Shown one piece after another: positions 54,843 to 64,000 of a stretch of 64,000 nt of DNA. Position numbers and translations under genes: made by a program. Every line of letters begins with the position of its first letter. Position 1 is the stretch's first letter. The notes beneath the pieces were generated by a model, which did not search any database, had not been told where the DNA came from, and saw only the letters and a program-made list of their open reading frames with translations. This DNA is from Ligula intestinalis (taxonomy: Eukaryota; Platyhelminthes; Cestoda; Diphyllobothriidea; Diphyllobothriidae). The stretch lies in contig JAYGXS010000004.1 in NCBI GenBank assembly GCA_036362985.1, forward strand, positions 65,127,856 to 65,191,855, written 5' to 3'.

Positions 54843-55202
54843 TCAGACCACTTCTATGTTCAATTATCTTTTACTTGATTCTGTGGTGCAGGTTATATCG
54901 GTCGCACGAGCCGGCGTTCATCCAAAAGGATACGGGAGCACCTCCTCACATAGCTGAGCAAAGGTGGAGTCAGGAGTATTAACAGTGCCATTTTTGTCAA
55001 CATTGTTGACCCCGGAATTCGTTTGGATCCCAATGAAGCCTTCAAGGTGATTTACAAGGTCCCAACAAACTACCCAAAGTCCTTAGGGCAGTGGGTGCTA
55101 GCAACAGCAGAAGCAACCACCATCTGGCTGCGAAAACTAGTTTTGTACGCACAGAAGAACCTCCAGCAAGCTTCGAGCACAGCATGGGCAACCGCCACAT
55201 AA
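54843..55202 (+). pseudogene. Penelope-like GIY-YIG endonuclease fragment
   Basis: HFYVQLSFT, then an in-frame TGA (54876), then FCGAGYIGRTSRRSSKRIRE with HLLT, a second stop, INSAIFVNIVDPGIRLDPNE, and stop TAA at 55200-55202. The core matches the GIY-YIG pattern (here AGY...YIGRT..R...R..EH). Diverged from the element at 50015-50929, so a second family or old copy. Confidence 0.65.
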
Positions 55203-55800
55203 CTACCGGCATTCTCCACACCCCCTCTCCCTCTCGCTCCCCCTCTTAACGCCGCGTAACAAGCCGCCTATTACTAACCTCAACCCCAGCCCCAACCCCC
55301 TCCCCTATCCCCATGACTAGTTTGCCTGTAAGTATAAGCATAAGAACCTACAATTTACCATGTAGATTTTACCCCCTCCCGTGTAAATGTAATCGGCCCG
55401 ATGAGAATTTGTCGAAAGTATATGTATGCTTGCCACCTATAATTAAAATCTGCCAAACTCCTCCTCATACTCCTAGGATCGTCAACCTGGTCTGGAGTTG
55501 CCTTAAAATAATAGGAACTATAATAAAGGAGGCGACTACTAAGTTCCTGAAGGAGCTGCTCTTGCCTGTCTAGTTAGTTGCTCTCGACGGAAAAGTATAT
55601 TCATGCGCTAGGTAAAGGTGACCTAAATAAGAACGCCTTCCTAGGGGCCACTGCTTTGGACAGCGCAGCAGGGGGCCTTTGCAGGCGACATCCCCTAGGG
55701 CAATTGCAACACACCAATAACAGAACACTCGAACTTGCTTTGCAATCCTACTTAAGCAGCTGCCACCAAAGTCTCATTCTCTCTGAAGTCTGGCTGGACG
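55203..55800. other. Unassigned sequence with a family B fragment
   Basis: Bases about 55360-55445 (GTAAATGTAATCGGCCCGAT...TCGAAAGTATATGTATGCTT) match foldback family B. No gene seen. Confidence 0.4.
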
Positions 55801-56060
55801 CAGTCAACACTAGCCCTGGCTTCGCCATTTGTCACTGCCGCGTTCCCACCCGCCCTCAGGGAGGTCAAGGTCTGCTACACCAAACCTCCCTAGGGTGGAT
55901 CCATCTCTTCTCCTCTCCATCTGTTTTTTATGGCAGAGCAGCTTCTCCTGTCTATGCTACTCCTCCTCCTCCTCCTCACCGCCGGGATTGAGGCCCACCC
56001 GGCGGAGTTCCGGGTTCACCAAGGGCTACTTGCCTGCCTGCCTGCCGCCTGGAAGAGCAA
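55800..56060 (+). mobile_element. Short internally deleted LINE derivative, copy 2
   Basis: Head: CCCACCCGCCCTCAGGGAGG, GGTCTGCTACACCAAACCTC, then a Leu run followed by TAGIEAHPAEF. It joins directly to a LINE-tail-like GGCGGAGTTCCGGGTTCACC then AAGGGCTACTTGCC. Same arrangement as 24640-25070. ACACAATAAACC follows at 56081. Confidence 0.5.
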
Positions 56061-56099
56061 TTGGGGGGTCCTGCACACAATAAACCACTCTTTCTGGTG

Positions 56100-57100
56100 A
56101 CTTCTGCCTTTTAACTTCCAACCTGGAATTTGGCCTGATGATTGTAGTGATCCGAGTACGCCCACTACTTAAACCACAACAATCCAAAGACGCCAAGAGG
56201 ACACAGTTTCATCTGTACCCATCCTCCTCTATCGCCGTCTAATCTGGTAACTTTAAAAAACAAACCAAGCGCGCATGCAGTAAGTAGTGGCCTTTAAATA
56301 AAAGGAAAACAGACGGGGATTCGAACAGGTTTGGCCTGGGATCAAAAAGGGTAGGGAGATCTGGACGGAATTTAAGAGGTGGCGCGAGAGGCGCACACCC
56401 CACTACATTGGCCAAATCCTCGAATACAAGTCAAGTGAAAAAATATTGTACGTGCGTGATTGATTGAGGGGGGCAGGGGGGAACAAATCAGAACGGGCAG
56501 ATCGTCGAATTGAGCGATTGTAAACGCGCGCGCGCCCCTTTGGCAACTATAGTCAAGATGCACCGGTAATGTGGGGAGGAGGAGTGTGAAAAGGCGAGGA
56601 AGGTCACGGTGATCCCAGCAATCCACTGTGGAAGAGAACGAGGACAGATCGGGTTAACCACCTTTCGAGTATGCGCTAAAAGAGAGGGAAAGATACAATT
56701 TACCGACAACGAAAGTACAAAGGTAAAGTAAAAGAAAATTACGAATTGACGCAGATGTTCGCACCCCAGGTCTATGCATAGATAAAGGAGAAAGTGTTTC
56801 GATCACCGGGATGACGCACTGTGCACTGACCCGCCTACGAGACGGGTCCCGAGTTAAACGTCGCAGCTGCCAGCACAATCGCCCACGCTGGCAACAAGAT
56901 AGGCCGAGAATTGATTGGAACCTGGGCCTCTGATGAGAACTCAGTCAATCGATTTATCGATCTGGCGCCGGCGTCCATCACCCTGTGCAGGCATCTCCGG
57001 CCTGACAGCACTGGTGGTTGACTGCACTCCCTCCCCTCCATAACAGTTGATTGGCCCCTGCCTCTTATAATTATAGCTTGCCATTCGTTGACGCCTTTTA
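56100..57100. other. Unassigned 1 kb
   Basis: No gene recognised; a short GC-alternating run lies at 56526-56537. Confidence 0.4.
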
Positions 57101-57103
57101 TCT

Positions 57104-57500
57104 CTGACGCTAGCCTCCCGAAGAAGCCCGAAAGCTCAGACGAAAAATTTATTCCAGTGATCGAAACGCCTTCGCCTTCTCTACTTAAAAGAAAATTGCG
57201 CAATGTACGAGTTGTTCGTGCTTGCGCTACCTGAAGGCAGCCTATATAAAGCGGTCTTAATCTGACCTATGTAAACCGTTGGAACATGTGGTTAACCTAG
57301 CCTTGCCTTGGTAAAATCCGGCTCCGAGATTTGCACAGTCCCCTGCCCAAATTTTCCCTTAACTCCCATTCCTCTGTTTTCCCTTCCACCTTGTTGTAAG
57401 TCTCTTACTTTCTTAATTAGCCTTCGTGGTCATGCCTTATGACCTTTGACCTTTCTGTACCAATTAAATTTTGTATTCTTCTCATTCGTCACTCGTTAAT
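57104..57500 (+). mobile_element. Penelope-like 3' end with hammerhead-like segment
   Basis: 57104-57133 reads CTGACGC, a 19-nt segment, GAAAGCTCAGA, close to the motif at 5974-6003. At about 57245-57315 the frame IKRS-stop-SDLCKPLEHVVNLALPW matches the C-terminus of the element at 50275-50610 (YKQLDHVVNLQLPW). A non-coding 3' tail follows. Confidence 0.6.
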
Positions 57501-58084
57501 GCATTGGAGTGGACGCAGCTTATTAACTTTCCCGCAATTTCATGGATCCTATTACCAATCTCTCATGTCTGATTCCATTTTACTTCATGGATGTGTGTTG
57601 ATGTCTATATAGCTATATTCAGCTCTGCCTTAACCCGGATTCATCCGCGGCAACTGACGTGTTACTCAGTGTGCGCCAACCTCGGCATCCTCGGCTCGTG
57701 AACATCACACGGCTGCTCGCACGCTACCATACGGTCGCAACTTGCCTTGCGCAGCCAGCAACTGATTGCCTTCTTCCAACCTTAGTATGAATGGTTACAG
57801 TAGGTCACTCATCCTTGACCGCCGTAACAGACATTCAAGGATAAAAAGTGATTGCGCATAAAACAAACATGGGGAACTATTCTTTGAAAGTAAGATTTAA
57901 ATCAAGCACAAACGCAGTTGCATAATGGCGCCATATGGGCATGTGGAGAAGCATTGCAAGGAACGATAGGACAAGTTTGCTTGACAGGTCTCTACAGTAA
58001 ATGATTATTCGCACACAAGTGTGCCAGGCATGCGACGCGAGAAGAAAATGTCTGCACATTTTTATGAACACTCTGGTGCGTAAA
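57501..58084. other. Unassigned sequence
   Basis: No gene seen. A short piece near 57790 resembles 1300-1345. Confidence 0.4.
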
Positions 58085-58516
58085 AAACACCTCGAAAGCT
58101 GCCAGCACAGACTTTTCGGAGTTGGAGTTGCAAACCGACCAGAAGCAACTATCCAGTGCCAAGTCATGAGGCCGAACGACCTATTACTACGGCAGGAAAC
58201 GTCTGGACTCGTTTATCGGATCTGGTGAAGTTACAGACAAAGCAACTACGTCGGAGAATCGGGGAGCTTACTTCGAACGCGAATGGCCGAGCACGAAGCG
58301 GCAGCGAGGACGAATGACGCTAACTCCCAGATCGCGGTTTACTCCACGGGACCCGGCTACACAATCAAATTCTATGAGGCCGAAATTCTCGCAAGAAACG
58401 GCAACTTCGTGAGCCGCGAGTTGCTTGAGTCATGCTTCTTCGGCTGGCATTCACTTAAGAAGCACAACGACCTTTCACCCCATATTCTGTGTTGCCATTT
58501 TGCCTGGGAAAAGTAA
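58085..58516 (+). pseudogene. Penelope-like element fragment (linker and GIY-YIG)
   Basis: FGVGVANRPEATIQCQVMRP, RQETSGLVYRIW, an in-frame TGA at 58226-58228, then SNYVGESGSLLRTRMAEHEA, IKFYEAEILARNGNFVSREL. The C-terminus aligns with the element at 14738-15118 (FKLDEAEILARG...SRELLES), so both belong to one family. Broken by the TGA. Confidence 0.78.
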
Positions 58517-58755
58517 GGCAGGACTGTGCTTAGAGATCCTATTTGCCTTTGACTTATAACAATAACCTAATTTTACATTTTCAGTAACACGACTTTCCCT
58601 TTTTTCGTCAATTACTGCCGATATAAGGTCCAATTGTCCTTTTTTGTTAAATTCCGCCAAGATAAGTTTTAATTTCCCCCAATAGGCATACATTGCCTGA
58701 GCAACAGGAGTTTATGTTGATGGAGTTGATGCTATTTAGCACATTGAAATAAACA

Positions 58756-59030
58756 AAAGTCTTAGAGTTGAGGAAATTTCCATCAGAAAATTCAGAAGAC
58801 TAGATTGGCAAGCTTACATATACCTTCGATAAATTCCCGCCCGGCCAGTACATTTATATGGGAACTACTCGCTTGTAAGAAAGGACAAACATTATTGACC
58901 GCTTGTTTAACTTGTACTTCGTTCCCACATAAATGTACTGGCCTGACGATAATTTATCGAAAGTATATGTAAGCTCACCAAACTAGTCTTCTGAATTTTC
59001 TGATGGGAATTTTCTCAACTCTAAGACTTT
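58756..59030. mobile_element. Foldback family B, complete palindrome
   Basis: Arms 58756-58868 and 58919-59030 are near-perfect inverse copies (AAAGTCTTAGAGTTGAGGAA and complement at the tips; TTTCGATAA(A)TT inside) around a 50-bp spacer. No clear target duplication. Fragments at 4795-4870, 30690-30930, 31020-31056/31898-32115 and 55360-55445. Confidence 0.75.
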
Positions 59031-59082
59031 ATGCTCGCAAAAGTCAAAGTTTCTTTAATTTAATACTTTTGATCACTTCCAA

Positions 59083-59580
59083 CACAATTACATATTCTGG
59101 CGAGCAATACCCTATATTGCTGGTATATCCGACGTATTCGCTCGACTGGTCAGCAAATTTGGGATTGGCGTTACTCACAAGCCGGAAGCAACAATCCGCA
59201 GACAACTTATGCGGCTTAACGAACCAGTACCCGTTAACCAAAAGTCCGGTGTCATCTACCGCATCGACTGCCTTTGTGGTCAAGCCAATTATGTTGGTGA
59301 AACCGGCAAACGGGTTCTCACGAGAATGCACCAGCACGAACTCGCCGTGGGACGGAATGACAAGCTTTCTTTGGTAGCCGCTCACGCATCAATGCCAGGG
59401 CACGGCTTAGATTTCGAACACGTGCGAAGACTGAATCAGTCGGACGACCGAATCTCACGCCTCTTGCAGGAGGCATGGCACTCACACGCGGACTCTATCA
59501 ATAGGCATATCGATCTCCCAGATGCCTATCTCGCGTTGCGCGAGCAATTTCATGGCTCAAGGTCGCTCGCGGCGGAGTGA
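59083..59580 (+). pseudogene. Penelope-like element, RT end and intact GIY-YIG domain
   Basis: Open from RAIPYIAGISDVFARLVSKF and GIGVTHKPEATIRRQLMRL through the GIY-YIG domain: SGVIYRIDCLCGQANYVGET, GKRVLTRMHQHELAVGR, VAAHASMPGHGLDFEHVRRL, to stop TGA at 59578-59580. Domain residues N-YVGET, R and H are present and no stop breaks it, so this is the best-preserved GIY-YIG domain besides 50275-50610. The RT core is missing (5'-truncated). Confidence 0.82.
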
Positions 59581-59649
59581 ACAATGGGAATTCAAGGTCA
59601 CCCACGGCAGAGCTGACGTAATCACGCAGCAAGCTGTACATTTTTATTC

Positions 59650-60215
59650 CTTGACAATGGCCTCGAGTGAGAGTCTGAAACGTCGGGCAAATACACTACT
59701 GGTCCCAGAGAGCGACTTTCTGCCTTCTACAATTACGTATTTATTTACACTCGCTAACCAAGAATTAAGTGTTTAACCGCCAATTTCTTAAGGCAATTGG
59801 GCGGGCGGAATAGATATTTAGGCGGCCCTACAAGACAGTTTTGCCCGGATTTCTACCTAACAGACCCTTTACGTTTGCTGCAGCACCTTATTTATGCACT
59901 CGAAGATAGTAAATTTCATTAGGTCACTAATGAACACAACTTTTCGTTGAATTCCGCCAATATGAGGTCAAATTTCCGTCAATGGGCATCAGTTGCCTGA
60001 GCAACAGGATTTTGTATTGATAGGCTTGATTCTATTTAGCTCATTAACAGAATTATAAGTGGTTTGAACTTATTATTCTCTGATCACTTTCGACACAACT
60101 ACATATTCATTTATGCTCGCCAACCAAGAATGAAGTGTTTAACCACCAATTTCGTAAGGCAGTTGGGCGGGGGAATAGATATTTAGGTGGCTCTACAAGA
60201 CAGTTTTGCCAAAAT
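59650..60215 (+). repeat. Penelope-type 3' region with direct repeats
   Basis: At 59660-59695 GAGTCTGAAACGTCGGGCAA resembles the GAAACGTCAGG end signature. The block 59735-59850 (GTGTTTAACCGCCAATTTCT, ATAGATATTTAGGCGGC) is repeated directly at 60100-60210, and 59940-60050 repeats 58637-58750 (GCCTGAGCAACAGGA). Such flanking direct repeats suit the pseudo-LTRs of Penelope-like elements, but boundaries are not resolved. Confidence 0.5.
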
Positions 60216-60780
60216 ACCAGCCACGAGGGGAATATGCAGGTGACCAGCGGAACAAATTGCCGAGCAATCGTCACGCCGACAATCCTGATGAAATCACAGC
60301 CATTAACGATTCGGGTACGGACTGGCAAGCAATTGTTTGATCAAATACGATCCCAGCGAGGACTGCCAAATACAGTAGGCGTGTGGTTGTCTGGCAACGA
60401 AGCCCTATTAATACTGCGCGCCCGTTGTACCCCCCCTTGCAACATTTTGAAGGCTGTGCTGAAGTAGAAACAAAAATAAATGCAGGTAGAAAGTACGCTA
60501 CCAAACTGTTTCCAGTCCAGCAGCGTGAGAGCAGTTAAGGAACTAGTCCATCCATATAAATTTCACATTGTGCCCTGCCAAATTCGAGAGCAACAGCCGC
60601 TAATCAACGGGGACTTGGAAGAGCAAAACACTGAGAGTAAGCCCACGTTAACAGACGCAGTGAATGACTCTAGCGGCTGTTCTTAGCCCCAATGAATTCC
60701 CCCAACGGGGACAGTACTGGGACGCCACTCGCATTACACTTAAGTATAGGAAGATGATGTTGGATGCACGGATGTTATTC
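60216..60780. other. Unassigned sequence
   Basis: No gene or delimited repeat recognised. Confidence 0.4.
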
Positions 60781-61310
60781 GCGTTAGGAGCCCAGCTTAA
60801 CCGATTGCTTGCTTGTAGGCTGTCCTGACAAGTCGCTCCTGTGGCCGACAGCCAACAATGGTTCATTAACCACTGCGAACGGTCTCAAGGTCAGATGTCT
60901 GCGCTGGTGACCGTCCCCAATCGATGACCTTAAACCTGAGGGGGGGGGGCGGACATTCATTCGCGTACACTCGCACGCGAGCCCACGCGTGTGCCCAACC
61001 AGTCGCAGTTCCTCGAGGGCCACTTAGGCGCGCCATACAGCAGGCGACATCAATGCTCGACACCCCTCGAGTAATCCACGCACCAATCATGCAGCACTTG
61101 AAAATCACTCACAAGCAACTGTCAAATTTCACACAGAAAGTTGCGTCAGACTTGCTGAGGCTTGCAGACACCCTCAGGCGTGACTGGACACAGTCCACAT
61201 CAGCCCGGGCTCTGCCTGCGGCCACTGCCAACCGAGACAGCAATTCCGGGTTCTGTAAACAATAAAACCCTCGTCTGGGTTGCTTTCACTTTTAGGTCCC
61301 TGTTGTTGCG
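60781..61310 (+). repeat. LTR-like repeat, family C-related
   Basis: Contains GTCGCAGTTCCTCGAGGGCC (inverse of the family C GAGGAACTGC segment) and ends with CTGTAAACAATAAAACCCTC, a poly(A) signal as in 42650-42680 inverted. Confidence 0.45.
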
Positions 61311-61556
61311 TTCTTCCTTGAGAATTTAAACAGGGCGTAATCAGACGGTGAAATCTCAGCTTGTCACCGTTACAACCATTCGGATATATCGAAAGTCCTC
61401 AAACAGACCCTAGTCCACCTGGCAATTTTGATCCTCGTGAAACTTTGAAGTGAACACCTGTGCACTACCCATGCGATGTACGCCATAGCGTTGGCTTAAT
61501 CAGCGTCACCTCTGACGAATGGTGGCGTCAGTGCCAGCACCAGTACTACTACGCTT

Positions 61557-62178
61557 GGCAGGAGTTTCCTTGGTAGTGATCTTGGATACAGCAAGCCGTA
61601 GGTTGTTTTCATACGGTAACCGTGAGAAGGTTTTTTTTGTGTTGGTAAAACTGATTTAACGAAAAAGGATTTTGTTAAAATAAGAAAAAAAGTCGTAAAA
61701 TTTTGTTGAAATAATTTGATACGGTGGCTAGAGGCCGAAGGCGTTGGGCGCGTAAATCGAAAAAAGGCGCAAAAAACAAATCGAGCTCGAATCGAGCCCG
61801 AATAGCTGTCGAGAAACTTGGAAAAAGTGGAGTTTGATTCCGAAAACTTTCCTTTGCCCAAAACCCAGTAATAATGGATTTTTTGAAGACTTTTTGCAAT
61901 ATGAAGCAGAAACTTCGGGCTTTTTACATTAGATATCACTATCACACACTGAACCTAATACTAACCCTTACCCTAACACTTAGCCTAACCTTAACCCCTA
62001 ACCCTCACCCTAACCCTTAAAGTTACCCTAACCCCTAACCCTTACCCTAACCTCTGACCATAACCTTAATCCTAGCCCCCAACCCTAACCCTAATCGTGC
62101 TCAAATCGAGCTCGAATCGCTGTCGACAAACCTGAAAATGCGGAGTTTTTTTCCGCCACTACCAAGGAAACTCCTGCC
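61557..62178 (-). mobile_element. Telomere-repeat-bearing MITE, copy 3, with target duplication
   Basis: Both tips read GGCAGGAGTTTCCTTGGTAG (left, and complement at right). Flanking 8-mers CTACGCTT and CTACACTT match at 7 of 8 positions. The CCCTAA/CCCTAACC tract spans about 61950-62095, longer than in the other copies. No coding capacity. Confidence 0.85.
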
Positions 62179-63299
62179 CTACACTTACTGCATAGATTGG
62201 GGGGATATGAGCCCAGTGTTGACTTTAATCAGCGTCACTTCTGACTTACAAACACTCAGTAATAACATCAGCAAATACTACAACTAGGCTACACCCTAGT
62301 AAGTACTATTGGAAATAGCAGTAGTGGTAGTTGCAGTACGAGCCCTTGCTTCTTAGAGTCAGGCTAGACACCTACTATAGGTGAGTGAGGATAGACAGTG
62401 CATTAGTACCCGCGCAAAGTCCACTGCCACTAAATATAAAGTTACGCGGTGCTTCTGGTTGCATCTGGAGAAAGCGGCTTACGCCTGATTCTTGCTCGGT
62501 CATCTCGACTTTGTCTTGTCACCGGTTAAAACGGATGAGGGGTTAGAGTGGGCTAGATGGCGGCTCGTTAACTTGCACTATACCTGGCCGCAGTCACCGC
62601 CCCTGCTCTCGGGCAAATGGTGGACATCACCGATTACGGTGGTTGAACTCACACGCCATAAAACAGCCTTTTTTAGGAATGGCTTAGAACAAGGGGCAGG
62701 AATAACCTATTTTCGTAGGCATATGCACAGCGAGGGAATGAGGGGGGAGTCATTTGTTGTGTAAATTCGAAAAAAAAAGGAATCTAGCATGTGCAATGAG
62801 AATGCATGACAGCTCTGTCGCATCGAGTTTCAGCGCCAAACTGCAGTTGCAGTAAACAGGATACCGAGGGTCACGCCACCTCTTTTTATTGCATCCTCTT
62901 TAGACAACACTGTTTGATCCAAAAAAAGACGAAGGAGGCTCTGAGGGTGTGCATTGAATCCAGCCACAACAGCCAAATGTTATGCGACCGCCTCTAACCT
63001 GGGCGACAGCTACATGTCGCACGTTCCAGCGCCAAACTTGGGAAGCCCTGAGCGCTCCGCGCTAAAGGTTGTTGATGAGATATGCCCTGCACTCCAGTGA
63101 ATTCTGGCTGACCGGAAGCCAACCATCCGGTCCCGCGGCCGCCCGGCCACACAAAGTTGACGCCAGCTGGCACCGTGAAAAAGTGCAGGCACACACGAGC
63201 ATCAGAGTGCTTGTGCGCGGAGCGACAACAGACGAGTTTGCTCAGCGCAACCGCAGACGGTAGTCCTGCATTAAACGAAACAAGCAGGCTCACAGCCCA
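62179..63299. other. Unassigned 1.1 kb
   Basis: No gene recognised; ORFs at 62492-62764 and 62994-63347 have no known family. Confidence 0.4.
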
Positions 63300-63745
63300 A
63301 CGGTGCCAAAAACTTGGCTGGGCTCCGATTTCGCTGCGCCTAAACACACATCGCGCGCTGAACGCTGCCGTCCTATTACAGTCCTAAGTTGGCCTACCGG
63401 AGGCTTTGTAGTGGCCAGATCCACACGAAGCGCAATTGTGAGCGCTTGTCGTGACTAGCTCAAGTCTAAGTGCTGTTTGGGAACGCTTGCTGTTTCCGGC
63501 CTGTGGAACAGCCGATCACAGGCCGACTCACACAGGACCTTATGTGACGACTGCCGAGCAGGCATGATTTCAGAGACCGTCCGCTGGCTTACACGTTTGC
63601 GGTCATCTAACAGGCAATTTCCTCGCTGTGTATTCTCCACTCTTTCTGTACAGAATATGCTGTTCCTTCCACTCTGGCCTTAGGGAGCCGAGGCCTGAAG
63701 ATTACAACTGACAGGGTCTAACTCAGTAAACCTCCTGAGATAACG
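63300..63745 (+). repeat. LTR-like repeat, family A-related
   Basis: Contains TCTGTACAGAATATGCTGTT, CCTTCCACTCTGGCCTT and a GGGTCTAACTCAGTAAACC end, as in the other family A copies. The AATAAA is degenerate (GAATAT). Confidence 0.45.
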
Positions 63746-63934
63746 TTCACCGTCGAAGCGCACCGTCCCACGTAACCGCTGACTCAACCAGATTCTGGGA
63801 GGGTTATGAGGCAGCGGTCCACACATCTTTTGAACTCTTGCTGGAGGCCTAATGACGCCGAGAGAAGAATTTGTGTGTGCAGCAGCAACAACTGCATTGT
63901 CTACCGTCAGGCGCGTAAATGATTTAAATTCCGT

Positions 63935-64000
63935 TAGGGGTTTGGTAGATTTCAATAATTCGATTGACCTAATTGTGAAAAATTCGCTGCCTCGGTGGGA
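63935..64000 (-). repeat. tRNA-derived SINE, cut by the window end
   Basis: Shares TTTGGTAGATTT/TTGGTAGATTT, TTGACC and TTGTGAAAAATTCGC then GCCTC(G/T)GTGGGA with 26757-26815. The tRNA-like half lies beyond the window. Confidence 0.65.

Noticed and set aside
58756..59030. CRISPR or tandem array reading of the palindromic repeats
   Set aside because: The structures are inverted, not regularly spaced direct repeats, and the DNA is eukaryotic.
61950..62095. A real chromosome end
   Set aside because: The TTAGGG-like tract is degenerate, short and enclosed by terminal inverted repeats with a target duplication.

Overview
The window is nuclear DNA of an animal. A flatworm is most likely, probably a tapeworm of the diphyllobothriid type, although this assignment is an inference. 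The reasons are a 37-nt intron in an eIF1 gene, spliced host genes separated by very repetitive DNA, many Penelope-like GIY-YIG retroelement tails, and CR1/RTE/jockey-like LINE fragments. There are no operons or bacterial features. One 100-base assembly gap lies at 34508-34607.

Four host loci are supported. (1) The 3' end of WDR81, plus strand: four exons between 2696 and 11328 encode the C-terminal WD40 region; the rest of the gene is not seen. (2) and (3) Two PIN4 (parvulin-14) paralogues in tandem, plus strand, at 21337-23682 and 26415-28438, with identical three-exon architecture. The upstream copy has Asp in place of the first histidine of the parvulin dual-His motif. (4) A compact eIF1/SUI1 gene, minus strand, 46662-47022, with one 37-nt intron. 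It has no long ATG-initiated ORF and is easy to miss.

The rest is mostly mobile DNA. 1-11 kb: a telomere-repeat-bearing MITE, then WDR81, whose introns hold a Tc1-type foldback element, other foldbacks and a tandem SINE array. 11.8-15.7 kb: a direct duplication, each copy interrupted by insertions, one of them a Penelope-like tail with a 14-bp target duplication. 16-19.6 kb: little recognisable, AT-rich. 19.6-28.5 kb: the PIN4 pair with oppositely oriented LINE tails and a short internally deleted LINE derivative. 28.6-39 kb: LTR-like repeats, an RT pseudogene, a second foldback nested in another repeat, a (GGT)n tract with the gap, and a second telomeric MITE framed by inverted LTR-like repeats. 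40-47 kb: further LTR-like repeats, RTE fragments and eIF1. 47.3-60 kb: a retroelement graveyard (CR1-like on minus, two jockey-like RT copies on plus, one split by a Penelope-like insertion, four more GIY-YIG tails). 60-64 kb: LTR-like repeats, the third telomeric MITE and a SINE cut by the window end.

The most notable items are the telomere-repeat MITE family with 8-bp target duplications, the diverged PIN4 duplicate, hammerhead-like motifs at Penelope-type element ends, Tc1-type foldbacks with a demonstrable nested insertion, and a LINE head-to-tail chimera present twice with apparently the same junction. All calls come from reading the sequence; no alignment or database search was run.
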